A DNA stretch of 64,000 bases from NCBI GenBank assembly GCA_009698615.1, contig WLPU01000008.1:1-64000 (forward strand), written 5' to 3'. Below the pieces are notes generated by a model. The model ran no database searches. It saw only the letters and a program-made list of their open reading frames with translations, and was not told the origin of the DNA. How positions within the stretch are numbered: position 1 is the stretch's first letter; each line of letters opens with the position of its first letter. Source of the DNA: Actinomycetota bacterium (lineage in GTDB: Bacteria > Actinomycetota > Actinomycetes > Nanopelagicales > Nanopelagicaceae). Made by a program: the position numbers and the translations under genes. This document shows, piece after piece, positions 38,689 through 46,547 of the stretch.

Positions 38689-39816
38689 TTATTCTTTACC
38701 GCTCGAGCGCTCCGAAATTCGATATTTGGCAATGTAATCACGGTCTAATTCCCAACCCAAACCAGGGTTGCTGTTGAGTTGAACATGGCCCGATTTTAAT
38801 TGCGGGCGATTAGCAATCATGTTGTGCCAAATGGGATCCCGCATTGGATGGAAATACTCCATATATGTTCCGTGGGGAATGGATGCTAGAAGGTGAGAGG
38901 AAACTTGAGGTTCTTCATGATGTGCCATCTTGACGTCATAAACCGTTGCCATCGCCGCAACTTTGCGCCACTCAGTTGGTCCACCCGACCATGAAGAATC
39001 AAAATTGCAGTAATCAATAGAGCCGATCTCCATTAAGTCGCGACAGCCAGCTGCAGAAAATTCACTCTGTCCCGCGCACACGGCGACACCACCTGCAAAG
39101 CGAACATCCCGCATTGCGCGTCGATCATTTTGCCATTGGCAGGGCTCTTCAAACCATAGGAGGTTGTCATCTTTAACCATGTGTGAAAATGCAATTGCAT
39201 CAGGGACGGTGTAGCCCTGATTTGCATCCACCGCGATACGGAAATCTTCTCCGCCGGCTTTACGCGCACGACGAAAACGTTTGACGTCATCCTCTGGGCT
39301 CATTCCCCCGATTTTAAATTTCATTCCCGCAAATTGCTCTTTAAGAAGATAGTCAACTTCTTCTTCAATTGTTAAATCGCTGCCGTAATACCCGCCGATA
39401 GTGATCACAGGAAGTTTTGATCGATATCCGCCCCACAGTTTCCACAATGGGAGATTTAGAGAGCGGGCAAAAAGATCCCATAGCGTGACGTCGATAGAAG
39501 CGCAGGCGACCAGGCCTAGGCGCCTATCTCGCAAAATATCCCATGTTGCCGGCCTAGCAATTTCCCAACACAATTCAATTGCGGAACCATCTTGCCCAAT
39601 TAACTTTGGTGCAATTTCATCATGAATAATTGCATCAATTTCTGCCAGTCCGGCGTCTTCATCGCCAGCATAAGCCTCGCCGACTAATCCACTCGCAGTA
39701 TGAATACGTGTAAGGATTGTTGAGCGATGCGTCATTTTGTAGTGGCTACCTTTGTAAACACGTTCTAACGGAACACGTATTTGCTCAGTCTCGATTCGAG
39801 TGATTGTTAAATCCAT
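38689..39816 (-). CDS. Mandelate racemase/muconate lactonizing-type enolase-superfamily enzyme
   Basis: 375 residues of the MR subgroup. The Lys-x-Lys base is 166/168 ('MKFKIGG'), metal ligands are Asp197 ('VDANQG'), Glu223 ('WFEEPC') and Glu252 ('GQSE'), and the opposing Asp273/His299-300 dyad is present. Such enzymes usually racemise or dehydrate hydroxy or sugar acids. SD GAGGAG seven bases before the ATG. Divergent from the E1 operon across a 159-base region that holds a strong palindrome. Substrate unknown. Confidence 0.9.
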   Translation of the reverse strand: MDLTITRIETEQIRVPLERVYKGSHYKMTHRSTILTRIHTASGLVGEAYAGDEDAGLAEIDAIIHDEIAPKLIGQDGSAIELCWEIARPATWDILRDRRLGLVACASIDVTLWDLFARSLNLPLWKLWGGYRSKLPVITIGGYYGSDLTIEEEVDYLLKEQFAGMKFKIGGMSPEDDVKRFRRARKAGGEDFRIAVDANQGYTVPDAIAFSHMVKDDNLLWFEEPCQWQNDRRAMRDVRFAGGVAVCAGQSEFSAAGCRDLMEIGSIDYCNFDSSWSGGPTEWRKVAAMATVYDVKMAHHEEPQVSSHLLASIPHGTYMEYFHPMRDPIWHNMIANRPQLKSGHVQLNSNPGLGWELDRDYIAKYRISERSSGKE

Positions 39817-39903
39817 TTTCTTCTCCTCGTCGACTGGTAGCTAAAATTTGTGGTATCCACATTGCGAAAAAAGTGCACTTCGTAAGCCTGGATACGCATC
39901 TGA

Positions 39904-39936
39904 ACAATACCCTTTTGTAAGAAAAAAGTGTATTGT
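39904..39936. promoter_or_regulatory. 33-bp palindromic operator candidate
   Basis: Near-perfect palindrome centred at 39920: arms ACAATAC (39904-39910) and GTATTGT (39930-39936) match fully, and 12 of the first 13 base pairs from the outside are complementary. It lies 40 bases before the E1-beta ATG and 88 bases before the divergent racemase gene. A perfect AAGTGCACTT palindrome at 39871-39880 lies in the same region. The layout fits a dimeric repressor (GntR, LacI or IclR type), but no regulator gene is adjacent. Confidence 0.65.
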
Positions 39937-39975
39937 CCAAACCAATTAATGTAAGTCGTTAAGTGAGGGAGCGCC

Positions 39976-40986
39976 ATGACGGCGATGAGATTTCGTCAGG
40001 CAATAGTCACTGCCCTTGCCGATGAAATGCGTGCAGATTCATCTGTCATGATTTTTGGTGAAGATGTTGCTGTAGCGGAAGGACCATTCAAAACTTCTGA
40101 AGGTTTATTACAAGAGTTTGGGCCCCTTCGTGTACGCGATACTCCAATTTCGGAAATGGCCTTCACCGGCGCAGCGGTTGGCGCTGCAATAATGGGAATG
40201 AAACCAGTTGTAGAAATTATGTTTATGGAATTTTTAGGCGTAGCGTTGGACCAATTAGTAACAGAAGCTGCGAAATTGCGTTACTTAAGCAATGGAACGC
40301 TTTCTGTTCCAATTGTGGTTCGCGCGTCGTGCGGTTCTGGACTTGGTTTCGGCAGCCAACATTCTCAAACTCTCGAAAACTGGGTTGCCGCGACGCCGGG
40401 ATTGAAAGTTGTTCACCTGAGTGATGCTCAATCTGCATATAGCTTGATGCGGGCTGCAATACAAGATCCAGATCCCGTTATGGTGTTGGAGCCACGTATT
40501 TTGTACGGAGAGCGCGGAGAAGTAGATACATCCCTGAAGATGACGATAGGCCAAGCCAGAATGATTCGTTCGGGTGGCGCTATTACGATTGTCTCCTTAG
40601 GGCAAATGGTTAATGTTTGCAAAAGCGCGATTGAAAAATCTGGGATCGATGTTGAGTTGATTGATTTAGCAACAGTTGTCCCTTGGGATCGGGCAGCGGT
40701 TTTGAATTCTGTAAAGAAAACCGGCCGCCTTGTGGTGGTGGAAGAATCGCCAGAAAGTGGTGGTTGGGGCTCAGAAATTGTGGCCACCGTTACTGCTGAG
40801 CTTTTTGGCAGCTTAAAGGGTGCACCATTTCGCATCACGACTCCAGATGTACCTGTTCCATACAGTGGAGTCCTTGAAACTCGCTATGTCCCTACCGATG
40901 ATGACATTGTGCGACAACTTACTCATGCCATCGGTACTGGAGAAAAACCAAAGACTTGGTGGCAACTTGAGGGGATCAAGAAATGA
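39976..40986 (+). CDS. TPP-dependent 2-oxoacid/acetoin dehydrogenase E1 beta subunit
   Basis: 336 residues of the transketolase-like E1-beta family: 'MIFGEDVAVAEGPFKTSEGL', 'PVVEIMFMEFLGVALDQ' and C-terminal 'VVVEESPESGGWGSEI'. Closest in style to acetoin or branched-chain dehydrogenases (AcoB/PdhB). SD GAGGGAG before ATG 39976. It overlaps E1-alpha by ATGA; beta before alpha is the reverse of the common order. It would use ThDP with E1-alpha to decarboxylate a 2-oxoacid or cleave an acyloin. Confidence 0.9.
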   Translation: MTAMRFRQAIVTALADEMRADSSVMIFGEDVAVAEGPFKTSEGLLQEFGPLRVRDTPISEMAFTGAAVGAAIMGMKPVVEIMFMEFLGVALDQLVTEAAKLRYLSNGTLSVPIVVRASCGSGLGFGSQHSQTLENWVAATPGLKVVHLSDAQSAYSLMRAAIQDPDPVMVLEPRILYGERGEVDTSLKMTIGQARMIRSGGAITIVSLGQMVNVCKSAIEKSGIDVELIDLATVVPWDRAAVLNSVKKTGRLVVVEESPESGGWGSEIVATVTAELFGSLKGAPFRITTPDVPVPYSGVLETRYVPTDDDIVRQLTHAIGTGEKPKTWWQLEGIKK

Positions 40987-41981
40987 AAACCTCATTACAG
41001 CGTAGGCAAGATATTAAGACAGACAAGATCGCTCAATACGAGCGCATGGTGGAAATTCGAGAGTTTGAAGAACAAATCAACGCCCTCTTTGCTGCAGGTT
41101 TAGTTCGCGGAAGTACGCACCTGTGCCAAGGACAAGAAGCGCTAGATGTTGGTATTGCAGCGGTATTGCGCCCCGACGATGTTGTTTTAGCAACCTATCG
41201 CGGACATGGCGTGGCCTTGGCTTTGGGACTAACACCAGAATCAGTTCTTGGCGAAATTATGGGTAAAACAAATGGATGTTGCGGTGGAGTCGGTGGATCA
41301 ATGCACATGTGCGACATGAGTGTTGGTTTGTTACCTACGTCAGCAATTGTTGGTGCCGGAATTCCTATTGCCGCTGGTGCAGCCCTTGCTTTTCAGGTCC
41401 AAGGAAAAGATAACGTTGGTGTAGCCGTCTTTGGCGATGGCGCCAGCAATATCGGCGCTTTTCATGAGGGTTTAAATCTCGCTGCAATTTGGAAATTGCC
41501 CGTCATTTTTATTTGTGACAATAATGTCTACGGCGAATATAGTCGCATCAACACAACCACCCCTATAGAGGATTTACACACGCGCGCCGAGAGTTACAAC
41601 ATGCCACATTTCTCGCTTGACGGCATGGATATTGCAGCGGTAGAAAAAGGGATGACGGAGGCAGTCAATCGCGCACGAAGTGGTGGTGGACCTACGTTGA
41701 TTGAAGCAAAAACCTACCGTTTTGCTGGACATTCGCGAGCAGACCAAGCTTTGTATCGTCCTGCGGGTGAACTTGAGCAATGGCAAAAGCGCGATCCTTT
41801 AAAAGTTACCGAAGAAGGATTAGTTGCCAGTGGACTCCTCACCCCTGAAAAGATAGAGAAAATCAAGAGTGACATGAAAGTCCGGATGCAAGAGGTCATC
41901 GAAACATGTAGTGCTGCGCCCGAGCCAACTTTGGCATCTATGTTTGAAAACATTTGGACTCCGGTAAAGGCATCGAAATAG
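40983..41981 (+). CDS. TPP-dependent 2-oxoacid/acetoin dehydrogenase E1 alpha subunit
   Basis: 332 residues with the ThDP motif 'GDGASNIGAFHEGLNLAA' followed by 'ICDNN', and the AcoA/PdhA features 'QGQEALDVGI' and 'GVGGSMHM'. Overlaps E1-beta by 4 bases and the lipoyl-protein GTG by 1 base. 'RFAGHSRAD' (HxR loop) is the usual phosphorylation-loop region in PdhA relatives. Substrate not deducible. Confidence 0.9.
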   Translation: MKTSLQRRQDIKTDKIAQYERMVEIREFEEQINALFAAGLVRGSTHLCQGQEALDVGIAAVLRPDDVVLATYRGHGVALALGLTPESVLGEIMGKTNGCCGGVGGSMHMCDMSVGLLPTSAIVGAGIPIAAGAALAFQVQGKDNVGVAVFGDGASNIGAFHEGLNLAAIWKLPVIFICDNNVYGEYSRINTTTPIEDLHTRAESYNMPHFSLDGMDIAAVEKGMTEAVNRARSGGGPTLIEAKTYRFAGHSRADQALYRPAGELEQWQKRDPLKVTEEGLVASGLLTPEKIEKIKSDMKVRMQEVIETCSAAPEPTLASMFENIWTPVKASK

Positions 41982-42220
41982 TGAAACAAATGATCAAAAT
42001 GCCACGAGTGGCAGAAACTACCGATGAGGTCTACTTGGTCTCCTGGGCAAAACAGGTGGGCGATCAGATTGAGATCGGTGAATCCTTGATGGAAGTTGAA
42101 ACCGACAAGGCCACCGTACAAATCCCTTCTCCCGTTTCAGGAACAATTATGGAACTATTGTTCAATGAAGGCGATGAGATTAAAACTGGCGCACATGTCG
42201 CCAGCTGCGAGAGCGCTTAA
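41981..42220 (+). CDS. Stand-alone lipoyl (biotinyl/lipoyl attachment) domain protein
   Basis: 79 residues comprising only one lipoyl domain; the lipoylated lysine is Lys43 in 'METDKATVQIPSPVSG' (read with Glu-Val before it). GTG at 41981 overlaps the E1-alpha stop (TAGTG); an ATG at 41990 is an alternative. There is no peripheral-subunit-binding or acyltransferase domain, and the next gene (RidA) begins 37 bases after its stop, so this is not a frameshifted E2. It would carry the acyl or reducing equivalents from E1 to a partner encoded elsewhere. Confidence 0.85.
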   Translation: MKQMIKMPRVAETTDEVYLVSWAKQVGDQIEIGESLMEVETDKATVQIPSPVSGTIMELLFNEGDEIKTGAHVASCESA

Positions 42221-42257
42221 TTTTTACTAGACAAAGACGCAAGTAAAGGAGCAAGAG

Positions 42258-42647
42258 ATGGCAAAAGTGGGTCGTGTTGATGGAGATCGTCCTTGGGCTC
42301 CGATAGTTGGCTACTCACGGGCTGTGCGCATGGGTAATCTCATTGAGGTAAGCGGAACAACTGCTACTACTCGCGATGGTGGAGTGATTTGCCCGAACGA
42401 TCCGTACGGACAGATGCAGTACATCCTTGCTGAAGTAAAAAAAGCTATTGAAGAACTTGGTGCAACATTTGAGAATACAATCCGTACTAGGGTGTTTATG
42501 ACCAATATTGACGATTGGCCAGCAGTTGCCAAGGCTCACGGAGAAGTATTCGCATCTATATTGCCTGCATGCTCATTTGTTGGAGGAAGCCGTCTAATGC
42601 TCCCGGAACTTTGTTGTGAATTTGAAGCAACTCTTTGGCTTGATTAA
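42258..42647 (+). CDS. RidA-family protein
   Basis: 129 residues; 'GNLIEVSGTTATTRDGGVIC' and 'RTRVFMTNIDDWPAVAKAHG' identify the family, and the C-terminal Glu of 'CCEFEATLW' matches the region of the catalytic Arg/Glu pair in others. Known RidA proteins hydrolyse enamine/imine intermediates from PLP lyases, and a PLP lyase is encoded at 44206. SD AAAGGAG before the ATG; stop overlaps the SDR start (TTAATG). Confidence 0.87.
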   Translation: MAKVGRVDGDRPWAPIVGYSRAVRMGNLIEVSGTTATTRDGGVICPNDPYGQMQYILAEVKKAIEELGATFENTIRTRVFMTNIDDWPAVAKAHGEVFASILPACSFVGGSRLMLPELCCEFEATLWLD

Positions 42648-43426
42648 TGCCAGATCTAAACGGTGGCCATAGCTCCATTATTATTGCTGGCGCCGCCAGC
42701 GGAATTGGATTGGCTACTACCCGTCGTCTGCTTAAAGAGTGGCCTAATGTAAAGATTATTGCCGCTGATATTCAAAGTGGCGCCCTGGCTGAAGTGGAAA
42801 AAGAGTTTGGCAAAGAAAGATTATTGATCCTAAAATCTGACATTACATCGGCAGAGGGCGCTGCCAAGGTTGTCGAGTCGGCGGCCACTTGGGCAAACCC
42901 TCTATCTGGTTTGGTCGTGACTGCGGGAAATAGTACAAACCATGCAAGCCTTGAATTAACACCTGAGCAATGGAAAGAAGTTCGAGACTGTCATCTCGAT
43001 GGCCATTTCTACATGAACCAAGCCTTTGCAAGGCATCTAGTTGCAAATAAAATCGATGGGGCAATCGTTAATTTCTCATCTGTGGCACACATATTTGGAT
43101 GGCCTCGGCGCCTGCCTTATGCAGTAGCAAAAGCCGGTATTGATGCGCTTACTCGCACTTTAGCTGTGGAATGGGCGGAATTTAATATTCGCGTGAATGC
43201 AATCGCTCCGGGGTATGTCAACACTTCGATGGTGATCAATGCACAACAAGCTGGATATTTGGACCCGTCAATTATTGATATGCACGCTATGAAGCGATTT
43301 AGCGAGCCAGATGAAATTGCAGCTGGTGTTCAATTCTTACTCTCAAATGAGGCTAGTTTTATAACAGGTGAAATTCTGACTATTGATGGTGGCTTTACAG
43401 CCAAAAAGATTCCTTGGAATAAATAA
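42647..43426 (+). CDS. Short-chain dehydrogenase/reductase
   Basis: 259 residues; cofactor loop 'AGAASGIG' near residue 14, catalytic 'YAVAKAG' (Tyr-x3-Lys), and the family end 'ITGEILTIDGGF'. Classical SDR fold, probably NAD-dependent. Last gene of the rightward E1 operon, ending 12 bases before the convergent SDR. Substrate unknown; a hydroxy acid or sugar acid fits the context. Confidence 0.9.
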   Translation: MPDLNGGHSSIIIAGAASGIGLATTRRLLKEWPNVKIIAADIQSGALAEVEKEFGKERLLILKSDITSAEGAAKVVESAATWANPLSGLVVTAGNSTNHASLELTPEQWKEVRDCHLDGHFYMNQAFARHLVANKIDGAIVNFSSVAHIFGWPRRLPYAVAKAGIDALTRTLAVEWAEFNIRVNAIAPGYVNTSMVINAQQAGYLDPSIIDMHAMKRFSEPDEIAAGVQFLLSNEASFITGEILTIDGGFTAKKIPWNK

Positions 43427-43438
43427 ACCTAGCAAGCC

Positions 43439-44209
43439 CTACCGCATCACCCATCCGCCATCAACGTTGATCACTTGCCCAGTGATAAATGAGGATTCTT
43501 TGCTGGCCAAGAACAAGAATGTTCCAGCCAAATCATCTGCATAACCACGCCGCTTGAGTGCTTGTAATTTATACATCGCTTCAGAAACTGCAGTTTCATC
43601 TGGATCGAGTTCGACTTCTAACTCTGTTCGGATGGCGCCAGGCATTACTGCATTTATGCGCACTCCATCTTCACCAATTTCACGAGCCAGCGCCCGAGTT
43701 AATCCAATAATGCCAGCCTTGGATGCTGAATAGTGCACCGCTCCTGCTTGACCCGTTTCCACCATTACAGATGTGACGGTGATGATTGACCCTTGATGTT
43801 TCTTTAGATCTGAGTAAGCAGCTTTTGCCAGCAACCATGTGCCTCGCAAATTCACATTTTGAAAGCGATCCCACTCGTCGATGGAAATTTCTAGCCAAGG
43901 AGTTCTGCCGAGAGCTGCGCCATTGGCAACCAAGGTTGTTATTTCACCCAGGGCTGCGCGCGTTTGTGAGACCAACTGTTCTGGGCCATGGGGATCGGCA
44001 AGATTGCCATCGACTGCAACAGCTTTCCCTCCATTGCTGTTTATTTCTGCTGCTAATTCCTGCGCTAGTTTCTTCATCTCTGGGGTATTTAGATATCCAA
44101 TAGCAACCGCTGCACCTTCTTGCGCAAACAATCGAGCGACAGAGGCACCGATTCCACGACTAGCTCCGGTAACGAGAGCTACCTGCCCGGATAAACGTCC
44201 AGCTTTCAT
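43439..44209 (-). CDS. Short-chain dehydrogenase/reductase (3-oxoacyl/gluconate type)
   Basis: 256 residues from ATG 44209 (SD GGAGAAGGA). Nucleotide loop 'TGASRGIG' (14-21), catalytic Ser and 'HYSASKAG', ending 'ITGQVINVDGGW'. The ATG overlaps the stop of the PLP enzyme by ATGA, so it is co-translated. A longer frame to 44272 is arginine-rich and has no support. Different enough from the SDR at 42647 that it likely takes another substrate. Confidence 0.9.
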   Translation of the reverse strand: MKAGRLSGQVALVTGASRGIGASVARLFAQEGAAVAIGYLNTPEMKKLAQELAAEINSNGGKAVAVDGNLADPHGPEQLVSQTRAALGEITTLVANGAALGRTPWLEISIDEWDRFQNVNLRGTWLLAKAAYSDLKKHQGSIITVTSVMVETGQAGAVHYSASKAGIIGLTRALAREIGEDGVRINAVMPGAIRTELEVELDPDETAVSEAMYKLQALKRRGYADDLAGTFLFLASKESSFITGQVINVDGGWVMR

Positions 44210-45237
44210 TTTCCTTCTCCTATCGTGGCGAGGTGAGATTGAACAGCACTTTTTACTTCTTCTATTTCGCAATTACGTTGATGGCTGCCTACAGAGTTTC
44301 TATACCGACCGAGATCTTTAAGCCCAGATCCTGTGAGCACGATAAGGGGTTGATCATCTGAGTCAATCTTCCCTTCGACAATATCTTGATGTAGCGCAGC
44401 AAGTGCGAGCGCTGATGCAGGTTCAACAAATACTCCCTCTTGGGTGGCAAGTAAATCTTGAATTTTCCAAGTATCCTCATCGCGCACTTTGACGCCCCAG
44501 CCTTTGGAACTCTTCACTCTCTCCACTGCCACATCACCATCAGGGGGAGATGCAAGTTGAAGGCCTGATATGAGAGTCGTACATGAATCAACAATGGGTG
44601 TAGCGATTTCTCCGTTAATACATTGAGATATTGGTGAGCAGTCAAATGGCTGAGCACAAATTACTGCAGCCTTTGAGCTTCCTGCAGCCAAACCATTCGC
44701 CGTGGCTACAAGCAATCCGCCGCCGCCGCTAGGAATGTAAACGTGCGTCGCCCTGTTATGAGATGCGATCTCGGTTCCGATTGATTCGGCGCCCTTCATT
44801 CCTTCGGGGTTAAATTTATATGCGGTAATTGTCAAAATTAGATTTTCTTGCTGTGCAATCTCTGCCAAAGTCTGCATTTCTTGAGGTCCCAGGCTTTTCA
44901 TCGTGAGCATTAACGCACCATAAGGCTTGATGGAAAGTAATTTCTCGACAGGGGCGCTGGCCATTACACACAAAATTCCGGGTAATCCCGCACGTGCACC
45001 GTATGCGCTCATTGCTGCGCCACCATTGCCGGAGGATGTCCCCAACCATCCTCGTCGACCATCCTTGATAGCAACTGCCATCGTCGCCAGTGCGATTCGA
45101 TCTTTATACGAGCCAGTGGGGTTGAGATACTCAGCTTTAGCCCAAATATTCTTTATTCCCCATGCTTTTGCAAGACGGGGAAGCGAAATAACGGGAGTAT
45201 TGCCTTCACCCATACTTAAATCTTTGAGCTCTTTCAT
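44206..45237 (-). CDS. Threonine synthase-like PLP fold-II enzyme
   Basis: 343 residues with PLP lysine 45 in 'NPTGSYKDRIAL' and the glycine-rich phosphate loop 'PSGGGGLLVA'. Resembles threonine synthase/threonine dehydratase-like lyases. The genome's biosynthetic thrC would be expected near homoserine genes; here it sits between a deacylase and an SDR, so a beta-elimination or beta-replacement step in catabolism is more likely. Overlaps the deacylase gene by 4 bases. Confidence 0.85.
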   Translation of the reverse strand: MKELKDLSMGEGNTPVISLPRLAKAWGIKNIWAKAEYLNPTGSYKDRIALATMAVAIKDGRRGWLGTSSGNGGAAMSAYGARAGLPGILCVMASAPVEKLLSIKPYGALMLTMKSLGPQEMQTLAEIAQQENLILTITAYKFNPEGMKGAESIGTEIASHNRATHVYIPSGGGGLLVATANGLAAGSSKAAVICAQPFDCSPISQCINGEIATPIVDSCTTLISGLQLASPPDGDVAVERVKSSKGWGVKVRDEDTWKIQDLLATQEGVFVEPASALALAALHQDIVEGKIDSDDQPLIVLTGSGLKDLGRYRNSVGSHQRNCEIEEVKSAVQSHLATIGEGK

Positions 45238-46127
45238 CGCAGTTGAGCCACGATTGCAAGAGTGTCCGACACTTCAACCTCTGTTTTTCTACGCAGCAGC
45301 ATTATTACGCCGGATTGCGGGGACTTAATGGCTTCGAGCACTTTTCCGCGACTATCTACAATTTCTCCAAGAAGTGTGCCCTGGGCAATCTTTTCTCCGA
45401 CTTGCCCGTGAGTGATGTAATAACCCGCCGAGTGAGCAACAATCCCTTCATCAGTGTTTCCATCTCCTTCAACTACAACACTGGCGCTCTTAGCAATAGG
45501 GGCATCGTTAATCATTGTCAGAGATTTTAGAATTCTTAATACTCCCTCAACGTAGCAATCTAGTTCGGTTGCTCGGACTTGTCCTCCACCACGGCCTTCC
45601 ACATAAATGGAGGGTATTCCTAATTCCTCCGCAGCAGAGAGTGATCGTCCAGGTGCGGGTTTCCCATTATGTTGCCATAGAAATGGTGCCGCGAATATTT
45701 CAGCAAACTTATGAGAGCGTGCTCCCAGCTCTCCCCCCGCATCTTGATATCCACACAACATCGGCATATCAAATAATTTTCCCGCAGAGTGTAAATCGAT
45801 AACTAAATCAGATCGGGCGATTAGATTCTGTGTGAGGTGATGGGCAATCTTCTCCGTAGGCAAGCCATCGTCTTTACCCGGAAAAACTCTAGCTAAATTT
45901 AAGCCATCAAGGGGGCTCACTCGCATTGCAGAATCCCATGCAGGTGGATTTGATGGAGCTGCATATTTCACTCTTCCACACAGAAGTGAAGTACTCACTG
46001 CATCTGCAATTTTGCGAGTTGCTAAAACCCCTTCAAATTCGTCCCCATGAACGCCACCGAGAATTGCAACTGTTGGCCCGTCTTTTTTGCCGGAAATCGT
46101 TTCGACGGAGGGCATAAGTGATGACAT
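45234..46127 (-). CDS. Succinylglutamate desuccinylase/aspartoacylase-family deacylase
   Basis: 297-residue zinc amidohydrolase (M14-like). Zinc ligands His27 and Glu30 in 'GGVHGDEFEG', a third His in 'DLHSAG', and a C-terminal beta domain with 'PQSGVIMLLRR'. This subgroup includes DoeB, which deacetylates N-acetyl-diaminobutyrate in ectoine breakdown. First gene of the leftward three-gene operon; it would remove an N-acyl group from an imported compound. Substrate not proven. Confidence 0.87.
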   Translation of the reverse strand: MSSLMPSVETISGKKDGPTVAILGGVHGDEFEGVLATRKIADAVSTSLLCGRVKYAAPSNPPAWDSAMRVSPLDGLNLARVFPGKDDGLPTEKIAHHLTQNLIARSDLVIDLHSAGKLFDMPMLCGYQDAGGELGARSHKFAEIFAAPFLWQHNGKPAPGRSLSAAEELGIPSIYVEGRGGGQVRATELDCYVEGVLRILKSLTMINDAPIAKSASVVVEGDGNTDEGIVAHSAGYYITHGQVGEKIAQGTLLGEIVDSRGKVLEAIKSPQSGVIMLLRRKTEVEVSDTLAIVAQLR

Positions 46128-46284
46128 TTTGTAAGTTTACGGAAGGTTTTTCCTAAATGACAAGAAAGTGGGATTTCACTGACCTATACCGTCCAAACAG
46201 TGGAATTTTCCATGCTTTTCCTTGGGTGAAGCTCTCAATTGCCCACGGGTCACTACCTTCACTCCCTTGAAGATCCATTCCAGC

Positions 46285-46315
46285 TGTACACCTACTTGAA
46301 ATGAGTAGGTGTACA
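46285..46315. promoter_or_regulatory. 12-bp perfect inverted repeat in the 420-base divergent region
   Basis: The interval 46128-46547 between the deacylase and the binding-protein gene has no convincing gene. It contains TGTACACCTACT (46285-46296) and its exact inverse (46304-46315) around a 7-base loop. No T-run follows, so a terminator is unlikely; an operator for the divergent operons or an RNA hairpin is more likely. A smaller palindrome TGGAATTTTCCA lies at 46201-46212. Confidence 0.6.
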
Positions 46316-46470
46316 CGATTGTTTATTCGCGACATGCAGAGTTTATGAAAGTTTTGCGTTGTTATTAAGCGCAAACAGTGAGAAAAAGATTCCGAGGCGT
46401 GGATTATTTGCTTTCCACCTAGCGGATTAATTAGAAAAGGAGATACTAAATACTCTTTTTGAAAAATGGT

Positions 46471-46543
46471 GTATCCCCTAGATTTGCCATGGTTCCTGAA
46501 TAGGAGCGCATCTACTAGTCAAATTAATTTCCTTGGGGGATAC
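46471..46543 (+). promoter_or_regulatory. Distant inverted repeat covering the SD of the binding-protein gene
   Basis: GTATCCCC at 46471-46478 is the exact complement of GGGGATAC at 46536-46543, which includes the SD (GGGGGA) of the gene starting at 46548. If both are in the mRNA, pairing would hide the ribosome site, with a 57-base loop. This may be chance; the transcript start is not known. Confidence 0.35.
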
Positions 46544-46547
46544 GCAA

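Noticed and set aside
42221-42257. Hidden E2 catalytic domain after the lipoyl protein
   Set aside because: Only 37 bases separate it from the RidA gene, and no acyltransferase sequence is seen in any frame nearby.
46153-46374. 73-residue minus-strand frame in the divergent region
   Set aside because: No SD, unlikely composition, and it runs through the inverted repeat, which is better explained as a regulatory site.
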